Below, in pieces: positions 6,893-14,056 of a DNA stretch of 15,460 bases. The notes beneath the pieces were generated by a model, which was not told the DNA's origin, made no database searches, and saw only the letters and a list, made by a program, of their open reading frames with translations. The DNA lies in the NCBI GenBank assembly GCA_035299065.1, contig DATGXI010000013.1, positions 1-15,460 of the forward strand, written 5' to 3'. The stretch comes from DASPJQ01 sp035299065 (lineage in GTDB: Bacteria > Bacteroidota > Bacteroidia > Flavobacteriales_D > UBA2798). The first letter of the stretch is position 1, and every line of letters begins with the position of its first letter. The position numbers were made by a program, and so were the translations under genes.

Positions 6893-9800
6893 TTACTTTA
6901 TGATAAAATTATTATTCAAATTCTCTTTCCTCGCATTTGGCACCTGCCTGCCTGCCGTCAGTTCAACAACCATATATGTAACATATTCTTTCAATTCATC
7001 AATTCGTATAATGCCATCACCGTTAAAATCGGCTGCATTGCTTTTTAAACCGCTTAAAATTGAATAGGTGAATACACCGTTGTTCCAGTCTGATGATTCA
7101 AGGGCATACTCCATGCCCCCCGCTGCTGCAATTACTGTTGCACCCATGCCTTTTGACACATCGTCAAACAAAACCTGCATGTATGCAAATGAATTGGTTA
7201 AACCCAACCGAGGAGCCACCCCGTAATTTCCGGCACGCGTTACCAGTTTTACATTTTTGTTATCCGACACACTGGTGTTTTGCGCCATTTCCATTTCTTC
7301 CTTATCCACCTCGCCACTGTGGCAGGCATCAATCAACATTAAGCGGTTGCGCGAAAGGGCTTTTTCCATTGTATTTTCCAACTCGGTATAAGGCAAACCG
7401 CGTTCAGCCGGATTCGTAAACACCATATCAGGCGTAGCAAGGTAATAATCCATTTTTTCGTCCATTACCCCATGGCTTGACATGTGTAAAATAACCAAAT
7501 CGTCTTCTTTAGATTCTTCAAACATTTTGGCCGCTTTCAAAATATTGTCTTTTGTTGCTTCAGCATTTTTTAATTCTTTAATCACCACTTTTCCAAACCG
7601 GTTTGAATTCCTGAACGCATTGGCCAAATCGGTTGCATCTTTGGCAGCGTATTTTAAATTGTGGCCTGCCTCCTTAAATTCTGAAACGCCAACAACCAGC
7701 ATATACAAATCAGGTTTCTTTTCCATTTCACAATTCACATCAAATACTTCGCGCAGGCTTTCAACCCCTTTTTCATTGGTAACCGAAACCTGTACGTGGT
7801 TCAACCCGGCTGACAAAACAAGGTTTAGTTTTTTATTTACCTGCTTTGGTTTTCCAGCCAGCTTCATTCCTGAACTTCCGTAAACAGCCACATCGTTCAC
7901 ATAAATATTAATGCGATCAATGCCGTATAAATTATCAGAGGCAGTTAAATTAAATCCAAGCGTGTCGTCATACTTAACCAATGGCAGCGTATACATGTTT
8001 TTTATTTCGGCAACAGGCAAATGAAAATCGCTGCCAAGCATTTCCTCGGTAAAACCTGCCTTTTTTAGGCGCTTTTGATAGGCCAGGTTATACATTTTTA
8101 TTTGTTTATCGTTAGCCAGTTCCAGTTTCTTAAATACTTTGTCGGGGCGGTTGTATTTTAAATCAAACTGCTCAAACGGAAATATTTTTTTGTTTGACCT
8201 GAAGGCTACTTTTTTCAGGGCTCCACGCGTAGCGAAATAATATCCCTCGGGTGTTGTTATGATAAAATCGGTTGAATCAATGGCGGCCAGGTTACCCAAT
8301 TGTTCACCCGTTAAAGGATTCCAGAAAATAATTTTTGAATCAGGGCCGGCACTCACCAAAATATCTGAATTGTTTTTGAAACAAACTGATGTAGGCGCCA
8401 GGTCATGACCGCGCAGGGTTTGCAATTTTTTTCCTGAAGGAAATGCGTAAATTACTATGGTTGTATCGGCATAGGCTACAGCCATCAGGTTTTCTTTTGC
8501 ATTTACAGCAATGTTGTTCACAACCCTGGGCAATCCATAACTTATTTTTTCCTGGTTCTTATACGGTATATCAATTATTTTTTCCTGTTTTTGCAAATCA
8601 TATACATGCACTGAATGAAGCCCAAGAACAAAATAGTTACTGCTTGCGGTAACTGTGTAAAAATTCTGCAATTCATCGTTTTCGTATTCGTTTACACCAG
8701 TCTCAATGGTTAAAATTCCGGTTTTATTGCATTGTTCAATGTTGTATATGTTTACGTTTACCGTTTTTGAATCCTTTTTAAGTACCAGTAGATTTTTATT
8801 ATCAGGGGTAAATGTTTTTTCGTGATTCAAATCACCATTGCCTTCCTCTCCCAGAAAATCGGTGCTGGTATAGTCCTTACCAAGGTCAATCATGCACAAC
8901 GGTTTGCCATTGGTATAATCAACCACGCGTTTTATGCCTGCCATTAATTTATAGTCGGGTGAAATTGCATTACCGGTAGGATGTGCGTCTTCCTTATACG
9001 AAAAATGGCTGGTTATATCATGAAAATCGCCAGTGCCCAGGTCAGTCATTATTTCACCAGTAACTGTCACCTTGCTATCAGGACTCCAATAAACCGATTT
9101 TGCGTATTGCGTTTGTTCTGCAAGTTTAACCATACGACCACCTGCCTTATCCATTTCCCATATGCGTGTTTCCTGGTTATCGTCTTCAATTGGCAAAATG
9201 CATAAATGCCTGTCATCAGGTGAAACCGAAACTTTCGCTACCGATGATTTAAAACCAAGTGTTTCACGTATTACACGTCCTGAACGGGTATCAATGTAAC
9301 GGATGCTGTATCTTTTACCGGGGTGATCATACTTTGAGGTCATTGCACCAATAAAAACCTTACCGGCATCATTGAGTTTAGCATCTTGAAAATAGGTGTC
9401 GTTTCTTTCATTTTCTTCTTCGGTAAGGCAATTGCTTTGTTTTAGCAATACACCTGACCATAAATCATAAAATGAAAGCAATTTTTTTTCATACACGCCC
9501 ATAATGGTGTGTTCCTTATTGACAACCACAAACTCAATTTCACGCAACTCATTTACTTTGTCGGCCCGGCCCCTGCGTGATTCCAGCATTTTTCCGGTTG
9601 CCATATCCCATTTTTGCCAGTTTACATGTGCATTGGCGCAATAATAATATTTTCCATCGCGCGTAATAAAATAAGCCTTGGCCTGCTGTTGTGTTCCAAA
9701 AATAAATTTCTGTTCATAGGTTTTTGCGTCCATGACATATACTTTTGACTCACATATAAGCAACAAGAGTTTTGAGTCGGCTGTATATTCGTAATGCAAA

Positions 9801-10279
9801 ACACGTCCTTCCTGTGGCAAGTGTATGCGGCTTACTTTACCATCAAGCATACTCATTCCATATTCGCGCCCGTCTTTAGCTGTAAAAATAAAAAGGGTGC
9901 CTTCGGGGTTTACCGTTGCAGCAGGTTCATAATCTTCAACACCCATTTCGGTGTAGGCAAATAACTTCTTTTCCGTCTCAAGGTCCCACACTATAATTTC
10001 AAGTTTGCTACAGGTCACCATTTTTTTTCCATCGCGTGTAAATACAATTCTACGAACGGGTTCGGTATGGCCATGCAATGTTTTAAAGGTGGTTCCTGTA
10101 AGCACATCGGTAAGCAATACCAGGTTGTCCTCTCCGCCTGTTGCCAAAAAGTTTCCTTTAGGCGAAAATTCAATTACATTAATCCTGTTGCTGTGTCCTT
10201 TCTGCAAAAGCAATTCTGTGTTTTGTGACCTTCCTTCACAAACAAACAACAGAACCATACATGCAAAAATTATTTTCAT
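6893..10279 (-). CDS. Exported WD40 / Ig-like / caspase (peptidase C14) protein
   Basis: A 1128-residue protein with signal peptide (about 1-19, MKIIFACMVLLFVCEGRSQ). Residues ~27-661 form WD40-type blades; clear ones are 27-66 (GHSNRINVIEFSPKGNFLAT), 66-108 (GHTEPVRRIVF...IIVWDLET) and 622-661 (GHDLAPTSVCF...IIFWNPLTG), enough for one or two propellers. Residues ~754-850 look like a beta-sandwich (DRINIYVNDVAVYG, NHVQVSVTNEKG). Residues 855-1128 are a caspase-fold domain: LYMLVVGVSEF, catalytic His936 in HMSSHG and Cys986 in LIDACHSGE. A DFNGDGIIRIDE loop (1084-1095) has an EF-hand-like calcium pattern. Caspase homologues fused to WD40 repeats are known in bacteria; here the signal peptide suggests action outside the cytoplasm. 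It starts 4 nt after the upstream exported gene, so the two are one operon. Substrate is unknown; family members often cut after Arg or Lys. Confidence 0.93.
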   Translation of the reverse strand: MKIIFACMVLLFVCEGRSQNTELLLQKGHSNRINVIEFSPKGNFLATGGEDNLVLLTDVLTGTTFKTLHGHTEPVRRIVFTRDGKKMVTCSKLEIIVWDLETEKKLFAYTEMGVEDYEPAATVNPEGTLFIFTAKDGREYGMSMLDGKVSRIHLPQEGRVLHYEYTADSKLLLLICESKVYVMDAKTYEQKFIFGTQQQAKAYFITRDGKYYYCANAHVNWQKWDMATGKMLESRRGRADKVNELREIEFVVVNKEHTIMGVYEKKLLSFYDLWSGVLLKQSNCLTEEENERNDTYFQDAKLNDAGKVFIGAMTSKYDHPGKRYSIRYIDTRSGRVIRETLGFKSSVAKVSVSPDDRHLCILPIEDDNQETRIWEMDKAGGRMVKLAEQTQYAKSVYWSPDSKVTVTGEIMTDLGTGDFHDITSHFSYKEDAHPTGNAISPDYKLMAGIKRVVDYTNGKPLCMIDLGKDYTSTDFLGEEGNGDLNHEKTFTPDNKNLLVLKKDSKTVNVNIYNIEQCNKTGILTIETGVNEYENDELQNFYTVTASSNYFVLGLHSVHVYDLQKQEKIIDIPYKNQEKISYGLPRVVNNIAVNAKENLMAVAYADTTIVIYAFPSGKKLQTLRGHDLAPTSVCFKNNSDILVSAGPDSKIIFWNPLTGEQLGNLAAIDSTDFIITTPEGYYFATRGALKKVAFRSNKKIFPFEQFDLKYNRPDKVFKKLELANDKQIKMYNLAYQKRLKKAGFTEEMLGSDFHLPVAEIKNMYTLPLVKYDDTLGFNLTASDNLYGIDRINIYVNDVAVYGSSGMKLAGKPKQVNKKLNLVLSAGLNHVQVSVTNEKGVESLREVFDVNCEMEKKPDLYMLVVGVSEFKEAGHNLKYAAKDATDLANAFRNSNRFGKVVIKELKNAEATKDNILKAAKMFEESKEDDLVILHMSSHGVMDEKMDYYLATPDMVFTNPAERGLPYTELENTMEKALSRNRLMLIDACHSGEVDKEEMEMAQNTSVSDNKNVKLVTRAGNYGVAPRLGLTNSFAYMQVLFDDVSKGMGATVIAAAGGMEYALESSDWNNGVFTYSILSGLKSNAADFNGDGIIRIDELKEYVTYMVVELTAGRQVPNARKENLNNNFIIK

Positions 10280-10283
10280 GTGC

Positions 10284-11153
10284 TTATCCTTTCGTAAAGA
10301 AACCGGTTTTTGGATGGCGATACATGGTAACCTCTTCCTGGTTTTTTGGGCCGCCTGCTTCTTTCATTTCTTTAATGTCTTTTTCCGTTACAATGAGTGA
10401 AAACTCACCTTTGCAAACCAGCTCACCGGAATGGTCGGCCGTTGTTTTAGCCAGCAAAGAGCACGGATAAATTTCTACTTCAACTTTATGTTTCCCTGGC
10501 TTTGCATTGTCACGCATGTAATAGTACAAGGGGTAATATTCATCTTTGTCAGCCATGGCCGCATATTTCTCTTTCGCATTGGGTTCGCGTTTCTGGTCAT
10601 CATCGCCCCAGCGCACATCGGTATCAACTGCCCAAATTAAATTTGTAAAATCAAGTCGCTTTGAAAAATCGGTTTTAGCCATTACAAAATAAAATGCACC
10701 AGCTTTTACACCATCTACTTTTACTACATAAACAAAAGCACCCAATACTTTACTGGTTTGATCAAAACCGGGATGCGAGGCATAATACGTCAGGTCTTTT
10801 TCATCCCAGTTAGGCGTATAATCCCAATCGGCCTTTTTTCTTTTTGGATCAGCAAGGTACCTGTCGTAATAAAATTTAAGTGGATTTTCAAGATAAGCTG
10901 TAAAATAAATTCTGCCGTTTACATTGAATTCGGTAAATTCGTGTGCAGCGTTTTTACTTACAACATTTTTTGCAAGTTTTTCATCGCGATCGTCTTCATC
11001 ATACGGCCTGAAAAAAAAACGGTTTAAATAATGTGCGTGTAAATTGCCTTCAATGCTCACCTCGGGATTGGCTGCGCGATAAAAATAAGGAGAATGCTGG
11101 GCCGATGCCTCCAGGGCCGCCAATACGAGTAAGAGGGAAAGAAAACGATTCAT
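10284..11153 (-). CDS. Exported protein of unknown function, operon partner of the caspase protein
   Basis: The 289-residue protein starts with signal peptide MNRFLSLLLVLAALEASAQ and should be exported. The mature part is rich in aromatic and charged residues (HYLNRFFFRPYDEDD near 41-55; YYPLYYYMRD near 207-216) and has beta-strand character (AFVYVVKVDGVKAGAFYFVMA near 139-159; GKHKVEVEIYP, GELVCKGEFSLIVTEK near the end). Two cysteines lie in the C-terminal third. I recognise no family. Its stop codon lies 4 nt before the caspase start, the strongest coupling in the window, so the products probably act together; it could be a substrate-binding or envelope partner, but nothing in the sequence shows which. 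Confidence 0.8.
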   Translation of the reverse strand: MNRFLSLLLVLAALEASAQHSPYFYRAANPEVSIEGNLHAHYLNRFFFRPYDEDDRDEKLAKNVVSKNAAHEFTEFNVNGRIYFTAYLENPLKFYYDRYLADPKRKKADWDYTPNWDEKDLTYYASHPGFDQTSKVLGAFVYVVKVDGVKAGAFYFVMAKTDFSKRLDFTNLIWAVDTDVRWGDDDQKREPNAKEKYAAMADKDEYYPLYYYMRDNAKPGKHKVEVEIYPCSLLAKTTADHSGELVCKGEFSLIVTEKDIKEMKEAGGPKNQEEVTMYRHPKTGFFTKG

Positions 11154-11240
11154 AAAGCCTTAAAGGTAAGGTTTTGAAGCAAATTTTAAACCCCTTTTGA
11201 TCAGTTTAATACACTGTAAACCAGTCTTTTTAAAAAATAT

Positions 11241-11270
11241 TTTGGTGAATTGGATTTATAACTATATTTG
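11241..11270 (+). promoter_or_regulatory. Bacteroidota-type promoter of tRNA-Val
   Basis: TTTG at 11241-11244 and TATATTTG at 11263-11270 are spaced 18 nt, an exact match to the Bacteroidota sigma consensus (TTTG at -33, TAnnTTTG at -7). Transcription would start about 15 nt before the tRNA. This is also the best sequence evidence for the phylum. Confidence 0.8.
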
Positions 11271-11291
11271 CAACCCCATTAGGGAAAAAAT

Positions 11292-11366
11292 GGGAGCTTA
11301 GCTCAGCTGGTTCAGAGCACCTGCCTTACAAGCAGGGGGTCATAGGTTCGAATCCTATAGCTCCCA
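11292..11366 (+). tRNA. tRNA-Val (anticodon UAC)
   Basis: A full cloverleaf can be drawn: acceptor GGGAGCT / AGCTCCC with discriminator A, D stem GCTC / GAGC, anticodon stem CCTGC / GCAGG with loop CTTACAA (anticodon TAC at 11327-11329, reading GUA), and T arm ATAGG-TTCGAAT-CCTAT. CCA is not encoded. It has its own promoter and terminator. It is the left landmark of the accessory segment, and a broken copy of its 5' part lies at 14057-14098. Confidence 0.97.
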
Positions 11367-11372
11367 CAACCC

Positions 11373-11406
11373 AAAAGCCTCTTTCTGAAAGAAAGGGGCT
11401 TTTTTA
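11373..11406 (+). terminator. Rho-independent terminator of tRNA-Val
   Basis: The stem AAAAGCCTCTTTC / GAAAGGGGCTTTT (one G-T wobble) with a TGAAA loop and a T run begins 7 nt after the tRNA. It overlaps the left arm of the larger inverted repeat that follows. Confidence 0.88.
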
Positions 11407-11464
11407 TTTCCGAACCAACCCGTTGAAAGCTTGCTTTCATAAGGGTGGTTCGGAAATAAAAAAG
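11399..11464. repeat. Long inverted repeat (large hairpin) after the tRNA terminator
   Basis: Two perfect 18-bp arms (11399-11416 and 11447-11464; CTTTTTTATTTCCGAACC and its complement) enclose a further 4-bp pairing after a one-base bulge and an inner TGAAAGC-TT-GCTTTCA stem (11424-11439). The outer arms include T6 and A6 runs, so the hairpin could end transcription in either direction. It shares its left edge with the tRNA terminator and its right edge with direct repeat copy A. Confidence 0.85.
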
Positions 11465-11506
11465 GCGGATGCTCAGCATACGCGCTTTTGGTTGTAAGGG
11501 TCCACG
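11455..11506 (+). repeat. 52-bp direct repeat, copy A
   Basis: Copy A matches copy B (11553-11604) with one mismatch (T at 11473 against G at 11571); the copies are 98 bp apart. Each begins with an A-rich run, holds an imperfect hairpin GGCGGATGC...GCATACGCGC and a TTTT, which resembles a worn terminator, and ends with GGTTGTAAGGGTCCACG. The shared 8-mer TTGTAAGG is the reverse complement of the tRNA anticodon loop sequence CCTTACAA. Confidence 0.9.
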
Positions 11507-11535
11507 TGCTAAATAATGATCAGCGCTAGCTAATC
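11501..11535 (+). repeat. Left copy of the 35-bp flanking repeat of the accessory segment
   Basis: This sequence starts with TCCACGTGCTAAATAA and has a second copy in the same orientation at 14100-14134 (30 of 35 identical). The pair brackets the three island genes and may mark old recombination or attachment ends. The last bases (AGCTAATC) also occur inverted at 11604-11611, just after copy B. Confidence 0.75.
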
Positions 11536-11552
11536 CTGAAACTATGGCAAAC

Positions 11553-11604
11553 AATAAAAAAGGCGGATGCGCAGCATACGCGCTTTTGGTTGTAAGGGTC
11601 CACG
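11553..11604 (+). repeat. 52-bp direct repeat, copy B
   Basis: Second copy of the 52-bp repeat, one base different from copy A. It lies about 100 nt before the first island gene and can form the same terminator-like hairpin, so it may shield the island genes from read-through out of the tRNA gene. Confidence 0.9.
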
Positions 11605-11707
11605 ATTAGCTTGTCACATTAACAGTGTGAAACATAAAGTGGATGATTAAACCGTGGCAACCATATATGCATTTCACCGTCCAAACATAGACGCATGTCA
11701 AACCAAT

Positions 11708-12100
11708 ATGCCTAACAGAAAAGAACACGAGCTCATCAGCACAATATGCAGTGCCGTTTTCACTGGTCTCATGGATTATAACCGCCAGAGACGAGAAATG
11801 CTTTTCGGTATGCGATCAAGAGTAGACATGAACCAGGTTGTAGGAAATGCGGTTCTTGGAGGAGGTGTTGGATATGCTTGTGCAACTTTACCCGACATAC
11901 TTGAACCTGCTACAAACCCTAACCACAGAAACTTTTTTCACTCGTATACCACTCTAGGCCTTACCGCGTATGGTGCATATAAAGTCCATCAGTCCACGAT
12001 GACGCATCAACAAAAACTTTTGCTCAATGCCGCTATTGTGAGTTATTGTAGTCACTTGTTAGCTGACTCAGAAACTCCCAATTCTCTCCCGTTGATTTAG
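11708..12100 (+). CDS. Small YdjM/DUF457-like membrane metal-dependent hydrolase
   Basis: From the ATG at 11708 this encodes 130 residues starting MPNRKEHELI. An in-frame GTG at 11654 would add 18 residues, but the MPNRK...H start looks like the family N-terminus. The signature is PDILEPATNPNHRNFFHS (about 62-79), followed by SHLLADSETPNSLPLI at the C-terminus; the conserved His73, His78, His116 and Asp120 are the likely metal ligands. Hydrophobic stretches near 45-60 and 82-95 suit membrane association. The YdjM/DUF457 family are predicted inner-membrane metal-dependent hydrolases of unknown substrate, usually longer than this, so this is a short member. It is first of the three island genes, 62 nt before the PIN gene, and codon use differs from the flanks. 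Confidence 0.75.
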   Translation: MPNRKEHELISTICSAVFTGLMDYNRQRREMLFGMRSRVDMNQVVGNAVLGGGVGYACATLPDILEPATNPNHRNFFHSYTTLGLTAYGAYKVHQSTMTHQQKLLLNAAIVSYCSHLLADSETPNSLPLI

Positions 12101-12162
12101 TATTGAGTAACCAACAACCCATTTTCGTCTAAGAATTAGTCACACAATAATACTGTATACGC

Positions 12163-13248
12163 ATGTCATCAATATCTTCCAACATCTTCCCGCCCGACTT
12201 CCCGTATGAGGACTTCGATAAAGGTTTCACTGACCTAGTACACAACTTGCCTGGAGGTTTTTTCGAGTATCTCAAGAGTAAACTGATGGCCTCTAAAGCC
12301 ATATTTCAAAAAACAACTACACACCTCGAACTTGTGTTAGACACTAATGTCGCCTTCTCACAAGTTCGCACAATGGTACTCAAAAAAGATTGTCTACTCA
12401 TGAAGCTGGTGGATAAACCATTCTTAAAACTCATCGCGCCATCAACTCTGCGAGACGAATTACACGAAAAGATTCGGCTCAAGTTTCCCAAGGATAAACA
12501 AACACGCGACATCGATATTGAAGCATGCATCAAGCAAGCGGATAAGTTGCTCGATAAGGTTACTATACATGATGTCATCTGCGAAAACGCACAACGTAGA
12601 GCATCAGAATATCTTAATGAACGCGACAGCAAAGATGTGCCTTTCCTTGCGCTTGGACTATCAATGAATACACACGGCATAATGACAAATGACAAAGACT
12701 TTTCAGTACAAGGCGAAGTTAAATCGTGGGACTTGAAAGAAAGTGGCAAGGTTGTGAGCGATCTCAGTAAAGGTAGCTTTGTGTTCTTCTTGTTTCAGGC
12801 AACTACAGAGTTATTGTTTGAACTTCTCGTTAGGATAATATCCGCAATATGGGGTGCGCTCATATCGATTGTAATAGGACTTTCGACACTCTTCCTGGAA
12901 CTTCTTGCAGGCAGTTTTATTGCGCTATTCGACTTACCACGTCCACTCCTTGCAATAGTAGGTGTCGCTTTCATAGCTATTATGCTTAACCCGGAAGCAC
13001 GAAAAGCAAGTGGCGAAGTGTTTAGAGAAATATGGGAAGGTATTAAGGAGTTCGTGCAGTACATTCGGGATTTCCTATTAAGTATATGGCAAATGTTTAA
13101 GGAACTGTGGGAGCTTATAAAACCGTTCGTCATGCTCTCGCTTGGTATACTTGCGTATCTGTTGGAGAACTCTCAACTTGCTATTAACAAGTTAGACGAA
13201 CTTGAGAAATCACGACCATCAAACAAGGACAATATCTCTGAAGAGTAG
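12163..13248 (+). CDS. PIN-domain nuclease fused to a C-terminal membrane region
   Basis: A 361-residue protein. Residues ~54-190 look like a PIN-fold RNase with the usual acidic residues: Asp60 in LVLDTN, Glu99 in LRDEL, Asp158 in RDSKDVPFLALGLSM and Asp177 in MTNDKDF. Residues ~205-275 hold two to three hydrophobic helices (ISAIWGALISIVIGLSTLF; LLAIVGVAFIAIML), followed by an amphipathic Trp/Phe-rich stretch and another hydrophobic helix (321-336), then a charged tail. So the nuclease domain is probably held at the inner membrane, facing the cytoplasm. PIN toxins (VapC) typically cut tRNA, rRNA or mRNA, but they are small and soluble and come with an antitoxin; this one is much larger and no antitoxin is seen next to it. 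The start at the ATG at 12163 is clear. Function as a defence effector is inference. Confidence 0.8.
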   Translation: MSSISSNIFPPDFPYEDFDKGFTDLVHNLPGGFFEYLKSKLMASKAIFQKTTTHLELVLDTNVAFSQVRTMVLKKDCLLMKLVDKPFLKLIAPSTLRDELHEKIRLKFPKDKQTRDIDIEACIKQADKLLDKVTIHDVICENAQRRASEYLNERDSKDVPFLALGLSMNTHGIMTNDKDFSVQGEVKSWDLKESGKVVSDLSKGSFVFFLFQATTELLFELLVRIISAIWGALISIVIGLSTLFLELLAGSFIALFDLPRPLLAIVGVAFIAIMLNPEARKASGEVFREIWEGIKEFVQYIRDFLLSIWQMFKELWELIKPFVMLSLGILAYLLENSQLAINKLDELEKSRPSNKDNISEE

Positions 13249-13300
13249 TAAATCCGAGGCAACCCACCATGTCAGTCGCGTCTGTAATAATAAACTTTAT

Positions 13301-13957
13301 ATGGGAGTAAAATCGTCAGATGTACACGAATTCGGAGTAGACAAGCTGAGTCACTTTTGGAACACTGGAAGGTTACCGATATCCAACTTTGGCTTATTTT
13401 TCGGATATGAGAAACTATACTGCTCAGTTAGCTGTAAAATTACTGTGATAGATGTGTCTGGTAATACGTATACACATACAATTAACCAAATAACGGTTGG
13501 AGCGATAGAGTTCGCCAGCATATTCAGCGAAAATGCGCATCCCATATCGAGGAAAATCGAGATTGAGTTTACGGCACAAGGAAACGTGGCGGACTCCTCA
13601 TGGTATGGCTTTTTGACTACGTATGATGAAGATCGCAAAACGGAGGCACATGATGTTATCAAGTTTACAAATGAGACACGCATACGTGATTGTTATATAA
13701 CACCAACAATGACTCTCGGTTTGAGCGTAGGCGTAGATTCGTTGGAGCAAAACACAGCAATAGGTCTTGAGTTCTACAACGGTACTATTCTTGTGGGAAC
13801 ACAAGAATTAGTTGGCCAACCTGTCCGCCCTTTCAATGCACCCGCACCTAAAGATAGGAATACGCGCAAGGTTAGTAAGATTAGGTTGATATACCGTAAC
13901 GAAGCGATACCAAGCAGTGGTAAAACTATAACGCTTCACGCTTGGGAAGAGTACTAA
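13301..13957 (+). CDS. Unrecognised protein, probably beta-rich, last gene of the island
   Basis: From the ATG at 13301 this encodes 218 residues; the frame is open upstream to a TTG at 13202, which would overlap the PIN gene by 47 nt, but that start is rare and I see nothing conserved in the extension. The protein has many short Val/Ile/Thr-rich strands (KITVIDVSGNTYTHTINQITVGAIEF; KIRLIYRNEA; KTITLHAWEEY) and no signal peptide, membrane helix or catalytic motif. It resembles a beta-sandwich or lectin-like fold in general composition only. It follows the PIN gene by 52 nt on the same strand, so they are probably one operon and may work together as effector and sensor, or effector and immunity protein; this is a guess from position. 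Confidence 0.65.
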   Translation: MGVKSSDVHEFGVDKLSHFWNTGRLPISNFGLFFGYEKLYCSVSCKITVIDVSGNTYTHTINQITVGAIEFASIFSENAHPISRKIEIEFTAQGNVADSSWYGFLTTYDEDRKTEAHDVIKFTNETRIRDCYITPTMTLGLSVGVDSLEQNTAIGLEFYNGTILVGTQELVGQPVRPFNAPAPKDRNTRKVSKIRLIYRNEAIPSSGKTITLHAWEEY

Positions 13958-14056
13958 ACTGTGCAACCCAACATAAGTCGTAATTAGTATTAACCAGACT
14001 CCACTTTGCAAATGACACGCAAATGATTTCCTCCCACGCCATAACACACTGAGAAT
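13958..14056. other. Spacer between the last island gene and the tRNA remnant
   Basis: These 99 nt hold no ORF, hairpin with T run or promoter box that I can support, so the island operon has no visible terminator of its own. They lead into the tRNA-Val remnant that marks the right end. Confidence 0.4.

Noticed and set aside
6930..6962. Inserted repeat in the 3' end of the caspase gene (GCAGGCAGGCAGG on the minus strand)
   Set aside because: It encodes ELTAGRQVPNAR, which fits the normal C-terminal sequence of such caspase proteins, so it is probably native coding sequence.
7093..7419. Plus-strand frames over the caspase gene (also 7482-7883 and 10005-10400)
   Set aside because: They lie antisense to a clearly coding WD40-caspase gene with intact motifs and show no protein-like composition.
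11312..11554. Minus-strand 80-residue frame ending in SYRIRTYDPLLVRQVL
   Set aside because: This is the well-known false peptide from reading a tRNA gene backwards; the region is tRNA-Val and repeats.
11455..11604. CRISPR array
   Set aside because: Only two repeat copies with one 46-bp gap, repeats too long and no cas gene in the window.
12163..12750. Classical VapBC toxin-antitoxin pair
   Set aside because: The PIN protein is too long and has membrane helices, and no small DNA-binding antitoxin gene lies next to it.
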